From JAPPHA01 sp965220985 (GTDB taxonomy: Bacteria > Pseudomonadota > Alphaproteobacteria > Rhodobacterales > Rhodobacteraceae): DNA of 64,000 bases. The position numbers and the translations under genes were made by a program. This document shows, piece after piece, positions 8,410 to 17,389 of the stretch. How positions within the stretch are numbered: position 1 is the stretch's first letter; the number at the start of each line of letters is the position of its first letter. The DNA is taken from positions 3,162,001 through 3,226,000 of the forward strand of contig OZ244854.1 in assembly GCA_965220985.1 (NCBI GenBank). Direction: 5' to 3'. Under the pieces are notes generated by a model, which ran no database searches, was not told the origin of the DNA, and was given only the letters and a program-made list of their open reading frames with translations.

Positions 8410-9735
8410 ATGGTGAAAAAACTTTGTTCGGTTGCATTGGGCGCCCTGTTGGCAACACAAGCCAGCTGGGCAGAAACTGTAACTTTGTGGACTCCGGAGG
8501 AGCAGCCTGATCGAATCGCTGCCCAGGAGAAAATGGCGGCTGCATTCACTGCGGCCACGGGACACGATGTCGAAGTGGTTCCCGTGACAGAGAAGGAACT
8601 CGGCACGCGGATGACAGCAGCGTTTGCAGCTGGCGACCTGCCAGACGTGGTCTACCACTCGCTGCAGTATCTGTTGCCTTGGACCGAAGCGGGCATCCTC
8701 GATACAGGTGCCGGCACGGAAGTGGTCGAAGCGCTCGGCGCTGACACCTTTGCCGCAGGGCCGCTCAATGCTGCCAGCGTCGATGGCGAGTATGCCTCTG
8801 TCCCGGTCGACGGATGGACACAGATGGTCGTCTATCGAAAGGATCTTTTTGAAGCGAATGGACTTGCAGCGCCTGACAGCTACGAAGACATTGCCGCCGC
8901 CATCGACAAGCTTCATGGCGATGACATGTTCGGATTTGTCGCCGCGACAAAGACCGACGAAACATTCATGATCCAGGTGCTCGAGCATGTTCTGCTTGCA
9001 AACGGTTACTCACCGCTTGTCGACAGTGCGGAGAACGACACGAAACTCGTCGAAGCGCTCGAAATCTACAAGAAGATGGCTGATGCGTCGCCCGAAGGCG
9101 AGCTGTACTGGAAGCAGTCCAGGGAGCTGTATTTCGCCGGCAAGGCTGCGATGATCATTTGGTCCCCATTCATCATGGATGAATTGGCTGGTCTGCGCGA
9201 CAGTGCGCCACCGACGATCAACGATGATCCGACCTCGCGTGATCTTGCTTCGCGCACCGGTTTCGTCACCCGAGTCTCCGGTCCGTCGAATCCGGGCGGT
9301 GCCGGTTGGGCCGACTTGCGGTTCATGGGCGTGACCACCGATGCGGATACAGATGCCGCGATCGAATTCATCAAGTTCTCGCTGAGCGAAGGATACGGTG
9401 ACATTCTCGGAATGGCCGCCGAAGGCAAGTTCCCGATTCGTCGAGGCAATGCGGATGATTCGGAAGCCTACGTCAAGCTCTGGGCAAGCCTGCCGGTTGG
9501 TGTCGACCGTCACGCACCGCTTGCAGACATCTATCCGCAAGACGTGATCGATGGCATCGTCGAGGGCCTCGCAACGGGCAATCGTTGGGGTCTGTCGGAG
9601 GGCAACCTCAGCCGCGCGTCCAAAATCGTGAATTCGCTGCTCTACAACCGCATCGTTCGCGAATACATCGACGGCGACATCTCCGCAGACGAGGCTGTTG
9701 CACGGATCAAGGAGGAAGTTGCCAAGATCGAATGA
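8410..9735 (+). CDS. extracellular solute-binding protein, family 1 (sugar ABC transporter)
   Basis: A 441-residue periplasmic binding protein that delivers the substrate to the permease pair. The first 21 residues are a Sec signal peptide (basic MVKK, hydrophobic core, ASWA|ET cleavage). The mature protein begins VTLWTPEEQPDRIAAQEKM and has the family-1 pattern of alternating lobes, with ADLRFMGV and GKFPIRRG in the C-terminal half. The start at 8410 has GGAGGT five bases upstream (8400-8405) and directly precedes the signal peptide; the frame is open further upstream but without family similarity. The gene is divergent from the lacI/permease operon, and a strong terminator follows the stop codon. 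Confidence 0.93.
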   Translation: MVKKLCSVALGALLATQASWAETVTLWTPEEQPDRIAAQEKMAAAFTAATGHDVEVVPVTEKELGTRMTAAFAAGDLPDVVYHSLQYLLPWTEAGILDTGAGTEVVEALGADTFAAGPLNAASVDGEYASVPVDGWTQMVVYRKDLFEANGLAAPDSYEDIAAAIDKLHGDDMFGFVAATKTDETFMIQVLEHVLLANGYSPLVDSAENDTKLVEALEIYKKMADASPEGELYWKQSRELYFAGKAAMIIWSPFIMDELAGLRDSAPPTINDDPTSRDLASRTGFVTRVSGPSNPGGAGWADLRFMGVTTDADTDAAIEFIKFSLSEGYGDILGMAAEGKFPIRRGNADDSEAYVKLWASLPVGVDRHAPLADIYPQDVIDGIVEGLATGNRWGLSEGNLSRASKIVNSLLYNRIVREYIDGDISADEAVARIKEEVAKIE

Positions 9736-9762
9736 TCTCAGCGACGACTTCGTGTCATTCGA

Positions 9763-9790
9763 CCGGGCCCTTCGGGGCCCGGTTTTTTTT
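9763..9790 (+). terminator. rho-independent terminator of the binding-protein gene
   Basis: A GC-only stem CCGGGCCC (9763-9770) pairs with GGGCCCGG (9775-9782) around a TTCG loop, followed by eight T residues (9783-9790). It begins 27 bases after the stop codon. Confidence 0.95.
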
Positions 9791-10084
9791 GTGTGAATCT
9801 AGATTGTGGTAGTGGACGGAAGGCGGGTGACAATCCTGTCTGTCCCGCCATCTGTTCTATGTTCAATCCACATATTCGCATGCTGGTTCCTGCATCGAGT
9901 GGACACCGACTGATCAGGTTTCACGCCCGTTCAGCCAAAATTCGGAAATTATATTTGCCCACAACTGGATGACGCACGCGGATGCGGATCTTGGCACTTG
10001 GTACAGACATGGACTTAGCGATCCTGACATCCGCCACGTCGAGACGATTTTCTCCGGAATCTTTCGGAGATTCAGCGAAACAGG

Positions 10085-10606
10085 CTACTTCTTGACAAAC
10101 CTCTTCGCATCCTCGTCGAACCTCAACTGAATGACGGTCTCAAAAGGATCGGCGAACTTCTCCAACCCCTTCGGGACCCTGATCATTTCTCGAATGGAAC
10201 GCGGTTCAGTCCATTCCGAGTCGGTGAGATTGATGACAACCGAGTGGATTGGCGGAAGCTGACCGTCCGTGATTCTGTTGTTGTCTATCTCATTGTCCCA
10301 GATATTGAGTTTGCGGATCATGACTTGGAGCGCGATCGGGGGGCCGGTGTTTTCTGCATGTTGTAGCAGGATGTCAACGATCGCTTCGTTTCCGCCCGTG
10401 AGTTTGACACGCAAGGTGACGTCAGACTGCGTGCCGTTTTCCTCGTCATCTAACGCAGGGCCGTCCATCAAGACCGGCACATGATCTGGGTCGAACCGCT
10501 CGACCACGTTCTTCGGAAGAAAATCGCGCAATGCTGTCACGCCGATTTTTGGGTCAGTGAACAAGAGTTCGAGCAATTTTGCCTCCGGACTGTTGGACTT
10601 TTTCAT
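10085..10606 (-). CDS. small Rpn/YhgA-type (PD-(D/E)XK transposase-like) protein
   Basis: A 173-residue protein resembling the N-terminal half of the Rpn (recombination-promoting nuclease, PF04754-like) family: ALRDFLPKNVVERF, a conserved Asp in TQSDVTLRVKL, then AIVDILLQHAE, and PPIHSVVINL...W. Family members typically have EHQS where this reads QHAE, so one catalytic acid may be missing, and members are usually about 300 residues, so the C-terminal half is absent. The ATG at 10606 has GGGAG about nine bases upstream, so the gene looks translatable. It stands alone between the sugar and amine loci beside a truncated gene, in a stretch that looks recently rearranged. The family assignment is moderate. 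Confidence 0.55.
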   Translation of the reverse strand: MKKSNSPEAKLLELLFTDPKIGVTALRDFLPKNVVERFDPDHVPVLMDGPALDDEENGTQSDVTLRVKLTGGNEAIVDILLQHAENTGPPIALQVMIRKLNIWDNEIDNNRITDGQLPPIHSVVINLTDSEWTEPRSIREMIRVPKGLEKFADPFETVIQLRFDEDAKRFVKK

Positions 10607-11177
10607 GAATGGCTCTCCCTATTGACAACATCCTCATGCGATTTCCGTGATCCTGCGAGGTGCCGGTCGTCATTTGCATGATTTCGTGTGGCATTGATCT
10701 GTTGCCGCGATGATCGGATTCAAGATGATGCGTTCGCTAAATGTTCGATGTGGAACAAAAATGCAACAGTCAATTGGCGGGGTGGTTCGTGCGTCGACTG
10801 GCAGCCTTTGCTTCCGGTAATGACCGCATGGATCAACGTGGAAGATGGCGTTGATCGATCGCCGACCATCTGACTCGCTGTCGACGCAGACCATGTCCTC
10901 ATCGAGAGAAATTCGAAAACCACCAGTTGAGCAAACAGTGCAACGAACATGGCGTGGCCCGCGATCGGGCCTATTGTGGTCGAAGTGACACGGACATTCT
11001 CAAATGCATTGGAATGATCCTCGGGCTCATCGTCCTTTGCGGCGTCATGCTTTCGAACAGGCAACAACTCCGGCCTGACCGCATGTGAGGGCCGGGTTTA
11101 AGCGGAAGCGGGAAATTTCGGCATCTCCGAGGCTTTGTTGAACCTCAAGTGTCTGTGAAATAAGCAAAGTTCAAAGA
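10607..11177. other. 571-bp stretch without a supportable gene
   Basis: Short frames exist on both strands (for example 115 codons at 10720-11067 minus), but none has a ribosome-binding site with a family-like sequence. I see no RNA gene, terminator or repeat. It may be decayed DNA upstream of the truncated gene that follows. Confidence 0.5.
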
Positions 11178-11609
11178 GTGCTTTATCTGGTTGGCGAGAA
11201 CCTCAACAATGCGAGCGCGCATTATCGCGCCAAAACAGGTCAGATCGTGCAACTCATGCGTGGAATCTACGCTGATGCCGACGAAGACGTCGAAGGTGTC
11301 GCGCTGCGTCATTCAGTTCGAATCGCAAAGTACTTGTACCCTCGAGCTTACCTGTCGGGTGCCAGCGCAATCTTGCTCTCTCCGACCAAGGATGGCCGGC
11401 TGTTCATCAGTGGCCCGCGCTCAAATCGGACGCGGATTAGAACGCTGGAGATCATCCAGAATGTCGCGCCCGCTTTTCCTTATCTGTCGCACGCATTCGC
11501 CCTCGATTCGACAATTGTCGTGGTCGAAATGGCGCCTGGCCACGATCGATCCTGCTATGGGTCAGCCAAGTGCGACGTGCCGCGATTTGGCACGCAGTGG
11601 GCTTGCGGT
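11178..11609 (+). pseudogene. 5' fragment of a HipA-associated / AbiEi-like regulator gene
   Basis: The frame from the GTG at 11178 gives about 115 residues with a recognisable pattern: an RGIYAD turn, RHSVRIAKYLYPRAYLSGASA, then DGRLFISG and RTLEIIQN. I know this arrangement from the N-terminal part of long proteins fused to, or partnered with, HipA-like kinases; it also resembles AbiEi winged-helix antitoxins. After about 11520 the similarity stops and the frame only reads through the antisense of the cupin gene to 11786. The N-terminus is also cut, because a TGA stands at 11139. Hence I read this as a remnant of a toxin-antitoxin or HipA-type gene, not a working gene; the 3' end is approximate. 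Confidence 0.55.
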
Positions 11610-12329
11610 CTACGTGCCGACGTGGCTCGCGATCACCAGTCGGGTTCGGGCCGCAGTTTCCCAAATGAATGGCTTTCGCGCGACAATGCAGGCGGTTTGA
11701 CCAGACTTGAACTCGACCTCGCCTGCCATGTCCTCAATGATCAACTTGCCACCGAGGACATGAATCAAACGTGTCTCGTTCAGTGAGACCATGGTTGTCC
11801 TATGGCGACCATGCCCCTCAGTGGTCATGCGCATTCGACCGGAAGCACTGATGAACTCGGTAAAGCTGGAAGCGACCGCTTCCGGCAGTTTGACTCCCAC
11901 GAGCATTGAAACCGTGATGCGGCTCAGGCTTGGGTTGAAAACTGTGTCTTTGCGCGGGTCATCGGCGATCATGAAGATCTTCCGCACGTAGCCGGCCTGT
12001 TTCCACTGGCATACGAACCCCTTGGGAATGACGAAGGCCTGACCTCTGCCGACCACGACATCCGTTCCATCGGGCAAGCCGATGCGCAGTGTCCCCTCCA
12101 ACAGATACATGAACTCGTCGACCGGGTAGGGAGCCATGTGCTCGGTGAAGGCGGTGCAGTCCCAGACACCAACCATGATTCCCGCATCGGGATTCTCATG
12201 ATAGATGTGACCGCGCTGGACGGGAGTGCCTTCGACCAGATTCTCAGGGTCCATGCTGTCCCATGGGGTCAATCCGGTTATTTTGGGGCCGTTCGGTTCC
12301 ACACGAATGACTGCTCGATCATGAGACAA
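11610..12329 (-). CDS. bicupin protein of the amine locus
   Basis: A 239-residue protein with two cupin barrels. The first (about residues 40-110) has HMAPYPVDEFMYLLEGTLRIGLPDG and GRGQAFVIPKGFVCQW. The second (about residues 165-235) has TRLIHVLGGKLIIED and GQTACIVARKPFIWE. It resembles DUF861/(S)-ureidoglycine-hydrolase-like cupins, but the second barrel lacks clear His ligands. I set the start at a TTG (12329): AGGAG lies seven bases upstream and the overlap with the previous stop is 11 bases; the longer frame runs through the previous gene. It is the last gene of the amine operon. The substrate is unknown; it may handle a product of amine demethylation or deamination. Confidence 0.75.
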   Translation of the reverse strand: MSHDRAVIRVEPNGPKITGLTPWDSMDPENLVEGTPVQRGHIYHENPDAGIMVGVWDCTAFTEHMAPYPVDEFMYLLEGTLRIGLPDGTDVVVGRGQAFVIPKGFVCQWKQAGYVRKIFMIADDPRKDTVFNPSLSRITVSMLVGVKLPEAVASSFTEFISASGRMRMTTEGHGRHRTTMVSLNETRLIHVLGGKLIIEDMAGEVEFKSGQTACIVARKPFIWETAARTRLVIASHVGT

Positions 12330-12675
12330 TGTCTTTCTCCTTTCCAGTCTGGTCTTCCCAACACAGAAACACCGAGTTTCGCACTCGTTCGACCACCGAT
12401 GCGTGGCTGTGAAATTCCGGCAGCGCGCCGGCAGCAATGTCAGCATAGGCAGCGTCGAGTTGCTTTCGATCACGGAAACTGATGATCGAGACGAACTTCT
12501 GCGTACGCTCAGAATCGGTGTCCATGGGGGTATCCTCCACGCGGCGACCGACCGGGCCAGCATCTGCAATGACGCCAGCCGCCGTCAAATCACTGATGAA
12601 GGCATCATAGGCCGCGCGAAACGCTTCGAAATTCTCGTCAGCATCCAGGTCGAAACTCGATATCATGTGAATCAT
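12319..12675 (-). CDS. small DUF6614-like protein of the amine locus
   Basis: 118 residues beginning MIHMISSFDLDADENFEAF, with GPVGRRVEDTPMDTD and a second half FVSIISFRDRKQLDAAYADI. The repeated beta-alpha-beta look suggests a dimeric alpha-beta barrel (ferredoxin-like) fold, as in ABM monooxygenases or EthD-like proteins; I recall similar proteins under DUF6614. The start at 12675 overlaps the stop of the flavoprotein gene (ATGA). Function unknown; its tight coupling suggests a role in the same pathway. Confidence 0.7.
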   Translation of the reverse strand: MIHMISSFDLDADENFEAFRAAYDAFISDLTAAGVIADAGPVGRRVEDTPMDTDSERTQKFVSIISFRDRKQLDAAYADIAAGALPEFHSHASVVERVRNSVFLCWEDQTGKEKDIVS

Positions 12676-14633
12676 AGCGCCGCTCCGACCTTCAGCCCTT
12701 CCAGAATTGCCTCTTCTGCCGTGCGCGGGCAAAGACAGTCTCCGACGACGTGAACATCGATATCAAGTCCGGCCAGCGCGTGTTCGAGTTCCGAGTTCGC
12801 AGCATGGCCGAGGGCAGTGACCAATGTATCGACCGACGACAGGATGACCGGTTCCCCGCTCAGCGTGTGCTGAAAATAGGCATCGCCTGATTCGACTCCG
12901 AACAACCGGACGTGGGTGATGATCTCAACACCGAGCTTGTGCAGATCTCCCAACCACTTGTCGCGGGCATACTGTGGCATCGACTGGCCGGCAAGGATAC
13001 CGTTGACCGCAGGGCGCACGTTGCATCCGTCACGCGCAAGCCGCTCTGCCAGTCCGAGTCCGATCCAGTCGCAGCGCCAATCGGCAATGACTACCCGACC
13101 TCCGACGTTTGCACTCCCTTTCAACACCTGCCAGGCCGACACGACATGAGCATCGTCGATGCCTTCAATTTCAGGAGAGTAGGGCAAGGCACCGGTGGCC
13201 AGGATGATTGAATCGGGCCTGTCGTGTTCGACGACATCCCGTGTCACGGTTTGGTTAAGGCGCACGTCAACGCTCGATCGTTCGACCTCTCGCATCAGGT
13301 TGGTCGTCACGCCCCCGAACTCGGCCCTGCCGGGAAGAAGCTGAGCCAGCGCGACCTGGCCCCCGAGCCTGTCTGTCGCTTCGAACAGAGAGACTTTATG
13401 TCCTCGGTTCGCGGCGATAGAGGCCGCCTTCATGCCAGCCGGTCCGCCGCCCACGACCATGACGTTGCGTGGTTTGCTCGCCCGTTCGAGATTGCTAAAC
13501 GACAGTTCGCGGCCCGTCTCTGGGCGCTGAATGCAGGAAATCGGGCAGGCATTCAGCATGTGACCGATACAGGCCTGGTTGCACGCAACGCAGGCGCGGA
13601 TGTCGTCGAGGTCCCCGCGGGCCGTTTTGACCGGCAAATCGGGATCCGAGATCAGTGCCCTCGTCATTCCGCACATGTCTGCATGTCCTGCCTCGAGAAC
13701 CTGTTCTGCGATCTGAGGCTGGTTGATCCGGCCGGTCACGAATACCGGATTTGACACACGATCCTTGATCGCGGCGGCGAGGGGCACAGTGTAGGCCGTC
13801 TCGAACGTCATCGGTGGCACGATGTGGGTCGACCCGGCAAGTCCGGCCGAAGTTCCGGCCGTGACGCTGATGTAGTCGAGCGAAGGATCGTCATCGAGCA
13901 ACGCGCAAACACCGAGAATTTCGTCAAGTTCAATACCGCCGTGGTCCTTTTCTTCGCCAGAAAGCCTGATCCCGACGACCATGTCATCTCCCGATCCGGC
14001 ACGCGTCGCGGTGATGACCTCCCGCACGATTTGCAACCGGTTTTCGGGCGATCCCCCGTAACGGTCGGTCCTGAGGTTGACATGAGGATTGAGAAATTGC
14101 CCGAGGAGAAATCCATGTGATGCCGCGATCTCGATTCCGTCGAGGCCCGCGGCGCGCAGGTGCGCTGCAGACGTCTCGAATCCCTTGACGATGGCGTCGA
14201 TCAGATTCGTGGACATGGCCCGTGGCATGACGTGGAATCGCTCGTTCGGTATCGGGGAAGGGGCGTAGGCGACCGCGTTCGTGCCGTCCGCTGCAAGGGT
14301 CATTTCGCGACCGGGGTGGCTGAGTTGCCCAAAAACCCTGCAACCGAGGCGGTGGCACGCCTCTGCAAGCGCCGTGTAACCCGGTACGCAGTCCGGGTCG
14401 TATGCCCTGATCGCGGGTCGCCCGGAAACGCCTGTTGGATGAACCCGCGCGGCCTCGATGATGGTCAGTGCCGCGCCGCCTCTGGCCTTCGCTTCGTGAT
14501 AGGCGACCATCTGAGGCGTCGGTTTTCCGTCATCCAGCATCACGGCCATGTGTCCACTGGAAAAAATGCGGTTTTTCAGCCTCAGCCCACGAATCTCCAG
14601 GGGCGAGAACAGATGGTCGAATTGCAGTGGCAT
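12672..14633 (-). CDS. OYE/FadH-type iron-sulfur flavoprotein (NADH:flavin oxidoreductase)
   Basis: 653 residues with the three-domain plan of 2,4-dienoyl-CoA reductase and N-methylproline demethylase-like enzymes. An N-terminal FMN TIM barrel (FDHLFSPLEIRGLRLKNRI; catalytic-side ASHGFLLGQFLNP; YGGSPENR) is followed by a 4Fe-4S cluster loop with Cys in CVACNQAC and the following ACPISC. A C-terminal FAD/NAD domain begins VMVVGGGPAGMKAA. At the place of the TMADH flavin-binding Cys this protein has Met (SSGHMAVM), so the FMN should be non-covalent. It is third of the three related flavoproteins in the operon and may use NAD(P)H in a reductive step or accept a secondary methylamine. Substrate unknown. 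Confidence 0.85.
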   Translation of the reverse strand: MPLQFDHLFSPLEIRGLRLKNRIFSSGHMAVMLDDGKPTPQMVAYHEAKARGGAALTIIEAARVHPTGVSGRPAIRAYDPDCVPGYTALAEACHRLGCRVFGQLSHPGREMTLAADGTNAVAYAPSPIPNERFHVMPRAMSTNLIDAIVKGFETSAAHLRAAGLDGIEIAASHGFLLGQFLNPHVNLRTDRYGGSPENRLQIVREVITATRAGSGDDMVVGIRLSGEEKDHGGIELDEILGVCALLDDDPSLDYISVTAGTSAGLAGSTHIVPPMTFETAYTVPLAAAIKDRVSNPVFVTGRINQPQIAEQVLEAGHADMCGMTRALISDPDLPVKTARGDLDDIRACVACNQACIGHMLNACPISCIQRPETGRELSFSNLERASKPRNVMVVGGGPAGMKAASIAANRGHKVSLFEATDRLGGQVALAQLLPGRAEFGGVTTNLMREVERSSVDVRLNQTVTRDVVEHDRPDSIILATGALPYSPEIEGIDDAHVVSAWQVLKGSANVGGRVVIADWRCDWIGLGLAERLARDGCNVRPAVNGILAGQSMPQYARDKWLGDLHKLGVEIITHVRLFGVESGDAYFQHTLSGEPVILSSVDTLVTALGHAANSELEHALAGLDIDVHVVGDCLCPRTAEEAILEGLKVGAAL

Positions 14634-14637
14634 TCGA

Positions 14638-14829
14638 CTATTCGGATCGAGACGAGTTCGCTTTCAATGCTTCACGCAAACGCGGGAGGTCTTGCTTGCG
14701 TGCAGCGCATTGTTCGCAATCGTCCGTGGTGGTCGCTGGGTCAGGCATCGAGACCGCGTTCAGACTGTAGACGGTCGCTGCACCAAGGCCTAGCAAGGCA
14801 AGCACGACCAAGATCCGCAGAGCGGTCAC
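14638..14829 (-). CDS. 63-residue membrane-anchored protein with CxxC, amine locus
   Basis: A small protein with an N-terminal hydrophobic segment (about residues 4-22, LRILVVLALLGLGAATVY) and a short hydrophilic tail containing CEQC, then a basic/acidic helix. The hydrophobic part could be a signal anchor, which would place the CxxC in the periplasm, or a cleaved signal. The GTG start overlaps the stop of the 853-residue dehydrogenase gene (GTGA), and its stop lies four bases before the next start, so it is clearly in the operon. I do not recognise the family. A metal- or thiol-linked electron-transfer or assembly role is speculation. Confidence 0.65.
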   Translation of the reverse strand: MTALRILVVLALLGLGAATVYSLNAVSMPDPATTTDDCEQCAARKQDLPRLREALKANSSRSE

Positions 14830-17387
14830 GACTGCCCGGTCGCAAGAAAGTGGCGAAGCGGTGCCGTTGGGTCGGGATCATCGGCAGCTGCGCGGGCGAG
14901 ATAGTCGACGGCAACAACCTCGTGAGCGGTCGCGATTCGCAAGGCTGGGAGATCCTCGGGCGGCGCCATGGCTTCGAGCCTCAGGAAGTCATTGACATAA
15001 ATGGGAAATGTTTTCCTCCAATTGTCGATCATTGCAGCCCAGTCCGAGGTGATCTCGGCGGCCTGGATGCGACCATTCTCCTGAAGTTCCTGCACGCTCC
15101 GTGGACCCAGGCCATGTTTGTCGATCAATGGCCGCATGGCATTCGCCGTATGATTCTCCACCTTCGACAAGAGATTCAGTGCCTCCTTTCTGGCCGGATC
15201 GGAGAAACGTTTTGCGAGTTCTTCAAAAAAGACCTCTCCCTCGATCTCTTCTTCGTAGTAGAGCAGCAGCGTTTCCAGGTACTCGGCACGGGTCGCCCCG
15301 TCTGGCGGTGCCGAATGGTTGGAGAAAGCGCCGGTATCGACACGATCGTGGCGTAGCGGTTCATCGACATCGGTCATTTCATCGAGTTCCCGCGCATAGC
15401 GATGACCAGCGTAGACGGCGCTGGCAACGATTGCCGGAGCGTCGCAATCGCCGATGCGTTTCAGCGAAAACGGCAGTTTCTCGAAGTTGCCGTCAACCGA
15501 ATCGAGAAGGTCGCGATACAGTGCGTCATTTGGCCGGCGTTGCGTCACCATGACCACATGGCTGCAGCCGATTTCTTTCGATTTTCCAGTGAACTCGCAC
15601 TGCAACCTGGCCGTCGAACCATCAAACCGGGACAGTGAATGCGACGTCACGATGTCGACACCGAGTTCCATGAGACGGGTGCGAACCAGCCAGCGTTCGG
15701 TCGTCATTTCAGCCCATTTCGAGACCACTTCCGACGGGGTTGCCAAAACGACTTCGAGGCCGGCCGCGCGGAGCTTTTCGGCAATCACGCCACCCATGTA
15801 GTAATGGTCTTCGTCATAGACGAGTGTGGGGCTATCGGGCAGGCGCCCTGCCATGACATCGTCAGGCGTCAAGATGTCGGCGAAGGCGTCAGGATCGGCA
15901 ATGGGAACGAACGACAGACCGTCGAATCGGTCCTTTCGCCAGGTCGCTCCGGTTGCGATCACCACGTGATCCGCTCCGAATTCCATGACATCTTCTGCCG
16001 TCAATCGACTGGCAATAAAAACCTCGACGTTCGGCATGCGATGAAACGACTGTGCCCGGTAGTCGCGCACCCGGATGTAGGTCGACATCCCCGGCAATGC
16101 GGATTCGCCCACCAGTCGCCCGCCGAGGACTGATCTCTCTTCCGCCAGGGTGACCTGGTAACCACGCCTGCCAAGCGCGCGAGCCGCTTCCATTCCGGCC
16201 GGTCCGGCACCGACGACGAGAACCGAAGATTCGGATCGTTTGGGATCGATCTCTTCGGGATGCCATCCCTTTCGCCACTCCTCGCCCATCGTCGGATTCT
16301 GGGTGCAGCGAATGGGAACGCTCAGGCTGTCGCCCGAGTAGCAAACGTTGCATCCGATGCATTCCCTGATGTCGTCGATGTCCCCGGTCTCGATCTTTCG
16401 AGGCAGGAAGGGATCGGCAATCGATGGTCTTGCGGCACCGATGAAATCAGTCACGCCACGCCTGATTTGAGAAACCATGGTGTCGGGTGAAGTGAATCGG
16501 CCGACGGTCACGACAGGCTTCGACGTCATGGATCTGACGTAGGTCATGTAGGGCTCGAGCGCGGCTTCCCCGGTGAAGCGCGCGACCCCCATTTCAACCG
16601 TGTAGCTGGCGATGTTGATGTCCCACAGGTCGGGAAGCTCAGCCAGCATCGCGAAAGTCTCGCGGCGTTCGCCGTGTATCGGTTCGCCGGCCTTGCCGAT
16701 GGTTTCATCCGCCGCAAAACGTACAGCGATTGCGCAACGGTCGCCAACCGCATCCTTCGTGTCTTTGATGATCTCGCGAACCAGTCGCACGCGGTTTTCG
16801 AGGCTGCCTCCGTATTCGTCGCAACGCGTGTTGGTCCTTGGGTTCAAGAAGTGCGAGAGCAGGTATCCGTGCGTCGCGTAGACATAGACCAGGTCGAATC
16901 CGGCATCGCGCGCCCGAATGGCCGCCTTTCGGTGCCATCGTCGAAGGTTTCGGATGTCCTCCTTGTCCATGCGACGCGTCTGATAGGGATGGCCAGACTG
17001 ATTTGGCAGACTGTCGAGATCCATGGCGATCTCTCGGGTCATCAGGTTTGCGGTCGATGAACCTCCATACCAAAGCTCTGCGCCAGCGAGCGCGCCATGT
17101 TCATGAACCATGTCGGTCATTCGAGCGAGGTTTCGAATGTCGACATCATCCCAAAGCGATGCCGATGGATGCGGGAGATCGTCGGATGACGGGTGGATCG
17201 AATTGTACTCGGTGCAGACCACGCCCCAACCGCCCTCGGCCTTGATCGCGCGCAGTTTGGCAAGCATTTGCGGCCTCAAGTGCCCCATGCCGATGCAGTG
17301 CGGGACCTGGAAAAACCGGTTCTTCGCAGTGACGGGACCGATTCGAACCGGCTCGAACAGGACGTCGTATCGCGGATCGCGTGTCAT
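14826..17387 (-). CDS. TMADH/histamine-dehydrogenase-type flavoprotein fused to a helical C-terminal domain
   Basis: 853 residues. Residues 1-680 align throughout with trimethylamine dehydrogenase: RDPRYDVLFEPVRIG at the N-terminus, Cys31 in FQVPHC (the residue that binds FMN covalently in TMADH), Tyr61 (TMADH Tyr60), VYATH (Tyr169/His172 pair), and 4Fe-4S Cys in CIGCNVC plus a Cys 12 residues on. TMADH Trp264, Asp267 and Trp355 correspond to Tyr, Glu and Asp. Residues about 690-853 are extra: four or so helices with LLYYEEEIEGEVFFEEL, KVENHTANAM and AHEVVAVDYL, which look like a ferritin-like bundle. It should demethylate or deaminate an amine and pass electrons to an ETF. The start is two bases after the previous stop. 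Confidence 0.85.
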   Translation of the reverse strand: MTRDPRYDVLFEPVRIGPVTAKNRFFQVPHCIGMGHLRPQMLAKLRAIKAEGGWGVVCTEYNSIHPSSDDLPHPSASLWDDVDIRNLARMTDMVHEHGALAGAELWYGGSSTANLMTREIAMDLDSLPNQSGHPYQTRRMDKEDIRNLRRWHRKAAIRARDAGFDLVYVYATHGYLLSHFLNPRTNTRCDEYGGSLENRVRLVREIIKDTKDAVGDRCAIAVRFAADETIGKAGEPIHGERRETFAMLAELPDLWDINIASYTVEMGVARFTGEAALEPYMTYVRSMTSKPVVTVGRFTSPDTMVSQIRRGVTDFIGAARPSIADPFLPRKIETGDIDDIRECIGCNVCYSGDSLSVPIRCTQNPTMGEEWRKGWHPEEIDPKRSESSVLVVGAGPAGMEAARALGRRGYQVTLAEERSVLGGRLVGESALPGMSTYIRVRDYRAQSFHRMPNVEVFIASRLTAEDVMEFGADHVVIATGATWRKDRFDGLSFVPIADPDAFADILTPDDVMAGRLPDSPTLVYDEDHYYMGGVIAEKLRAAGLEVVLATPSEVVSKWAEMTTERWLVRTRLMELGVDIVTSHSLSRFDGSTARLQCEFTGKSKEIGCSHVVMVTQRRPNDALYRDLLDSVDGNFEKLPFSLKRIGDCDAPAIVASAVYAGHRYARELDEMTDVDEPLRHDRVDTGAFSNHSAPPDGATRAEYLETLLLYYEEEIEGEVFFEELAKRFSDPARKEALNLLSKVENHTANAMRPLIDKHGLGPRSVQELQENGRIQAAEITSDWAAMIDNWRKTFPIYVNDFLRLEAMAPPEDLPALRIATAHEVVAVDYLARAAADDPDPTAPLRHFLATGQS

Positions 17388-17389
17388 TT

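Noticed and set aside
14160..15356. 398-codon plus-strand frame over the amine operon
   Set aside because: It spans the ends of three real minus-strand genes and resembles nothing.
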